DNA of 64,000 bases from Paenibacillus koleovorans NBRC 103111 (GTDB lineage Bacteria; Bacillota; Bacilli; Paenibacillales; NBRC-103111), in the NCBI RefSeq assembly GCF_004000845.1, contig NZ_BIMA01000028.1, positions 1 through 64,000 on the forward strand. The letters are read 5' to 3'. A program made the position numbers and the translations under genes. Of the stretch, positions 63,543 through 64,000 are shown one piece after another (the first letter of the stretch is position 1; the number at the start of each line of letters is the position of its first letter). The notes beneath the pieces were generated by a model that had not been told where the DNA came from, searched no databases, and saw only the letters and a program-made list of their open reading frames with translations.

Positions 63543-63929
63543 ATGGGACAATTAGTAGTCGGCGGCGCTATGGTGCAATGCAGCTTCGGCGCCGCTCCAA
63601 GCGTATTCACGACGCTGCCGAACAACCGGGTAAACTCCGCGATGCCGGTAGCGAATATTATGGATAGCAAGCCGATGGTCAACATCAAGCCGTTCGGCAT
63701 GTGCAATTCGCCTGCGAATCCTCAAGTCATCACCGCGACGGCCGCTGCCATGGGCGTGCTGACGCCGATGCCTTGCATCCCGGTTACAGCCGCTCCGTGG
63801 GTTCCCGGGTCGCCGACCGTCCTTGTGGGCAACATGCCGGCGCTTAACAATTCCTCCAAGTGCATGTGCAACTGGGGCGGGATCATCCAGGTGACGGCCC
63901 CCGGGCAATTCAATATTCAAGTTCCGTAG
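63543..63929 (+). CDS. PAAR-like tip protein, DUF4280
   Basis: A 129-residue DUF4280 protein: GGAMVQCSFGAAPSVF at the start, INIKPFGMCNSPANPQVI-like middle (here VNIKPFGMC), and CMCNWGGIIQVTAPGQF at the end. Cys residues in CSFG, GMC and CMC may bind metal at the sharpened spike tip. DUF4280 is a PAAR substitute in several eCIS and T6SS. ATG 63543 is preferred to GTG 63540. Confidence 0.92.
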   Translation: MGQLVVGGAMVQCSFGAAPSVFTTLPNNRVNSAMPVANIMDSKPMVNIKPFGMCNSPANPQVITATAAAMGVLTPMPCIPVTAAPWVPGSPTVLVGNMPALNNSSKCMCNWGGIIQVTAPGQFNIQVP

Positions 63930-63950
63930 CTAAAGGAGTGAAACACCCCT

Positions 63951-64000
63951 TTGATCGAGAGCATCGTCAAGCCTTTTATTAACCCCATTAAAAAAAAGAT
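63951..64000 (+). CDS. Start of a further eCIS-cluster gene, cut by the window edge
   Basis: TTG 63951 follows AAAGGAGTG and opens MIESIVKPFINPIKKK, then the sequence ends. The 16 residues are basic and amphipathic; no family can be assigned. Same strand and 21 bp spacing from the tip gene place it in the operon. Confidence 0.5.
   Translation, partial: MIESIVKPFINPIKKK

Noticed and set aside
40576-64000. Complete prophage
   Set aside because: No capsid, portal, terminase, integrase, holin or lysin gene is seen, while the AAA ATPase and DUF4255 cap are eCIS markers. I cannot exclude head genes beyond the right edge.

Overview
The window looks like a chromosomal segment of a spore-forming Paenibacillaceae bacterium (Paenibacillus or a close relative). 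Support: an alpha/beta-type spore DNA-binding protein gene, strong AGGAGG ribosome sites with many GTG/TTG starts, a T-box leader, a Bce-type antibiotic-sensing module, an Lpl-type sugar ABC transporter next to a membrane-bound AraC regulator, and moderately high GC. I saw no tRNA, rRNA, CRISPR array or insertion sequence.

Layout. 0.1-5 kb: a YtrA-like GntR repressor with its operator, followed in one operon by two ABC exporters flanking a DUF4097 membrane-anchored beta protein. 5-9 kb: single genes (RibD/DHFR-like reductase, ECF sigma factor with a long C-terminal domain, tandem VOC protein, metallo-beta-lactamase-fold hydrolase, spore SASP). 9.4-18 kb: a glycan locus (membrane AraC regulator, lipoprotein binding protein, two permeases, BNR-4 lyase candidate, sulfatase), which reads as uptake followed by intracellular breakdown of a sulfated oligosaccharide. 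18-22.4 kb: a HAD-phosphatase remnant, a secreted CBM plus beta-propeller protein, and a GntR DNA-binding domain fused to a sugar-binding protein. 22.4-29.1 kb: asd under a T-box, small genes, two broken genes (histidine phosphatase, DUF2812), a 51-bp tandem repeat, long imperfect palindromes, an ankyrin lipoprotein, a tyrosine phosphatase and a PadR regulator. 29.1-34.3 kb: a bceRS-bceAB-type operon on the minus strand whose upstream side abuts a decayed namA.

34.7-64 kb is the most striking part: a contractile injection system (eCIS/PVC-like) running off the right edge. Its core has an AAA+ ATPase, DUF4255 cap-like protein, one sheath, two tube proteins, a tail-assembly-chaperone-like protein, a LysM hub protein, gpD- and gpV-like spike proteins, gp25, two large baseplate-J-like proteins, a tail-protein-I/propeller fusion, a conserved baseplate-associated protein and a DUF4280 PAAR-like tip. 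No capsid, terminase, integrase, holin or lysin gene is present, so a complete prophage is not supported. Immediately upstream, on the same strand, sits a signalling block: an Npt1-type nucleotide-transporter fold fused to HEAT repeats and a cNMP-binding domain, an RsbW-like kinase, a STAS protein, a GAF-PP2C phosphatase and a GNAT acetyltransferase. I infer, without proof, that this block controls production or release of the particle.

Two points in the eCIS deserve most attention. First, the DUF6760-like reading frame has no usable start codon; it is joined to the preceding chaperone-like gene by a canonical T TTT TTA minus-one slippery site, as in the G/GT and E/E' tail genes of phages. 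Second, a 1295-residue basic, Gln/Asn/Ser/Arg-rich, internally repetitive protein sits between the second tube gene and the LysM gene; it could be an unusual tape measure, a lumen scaffold or a cargo.
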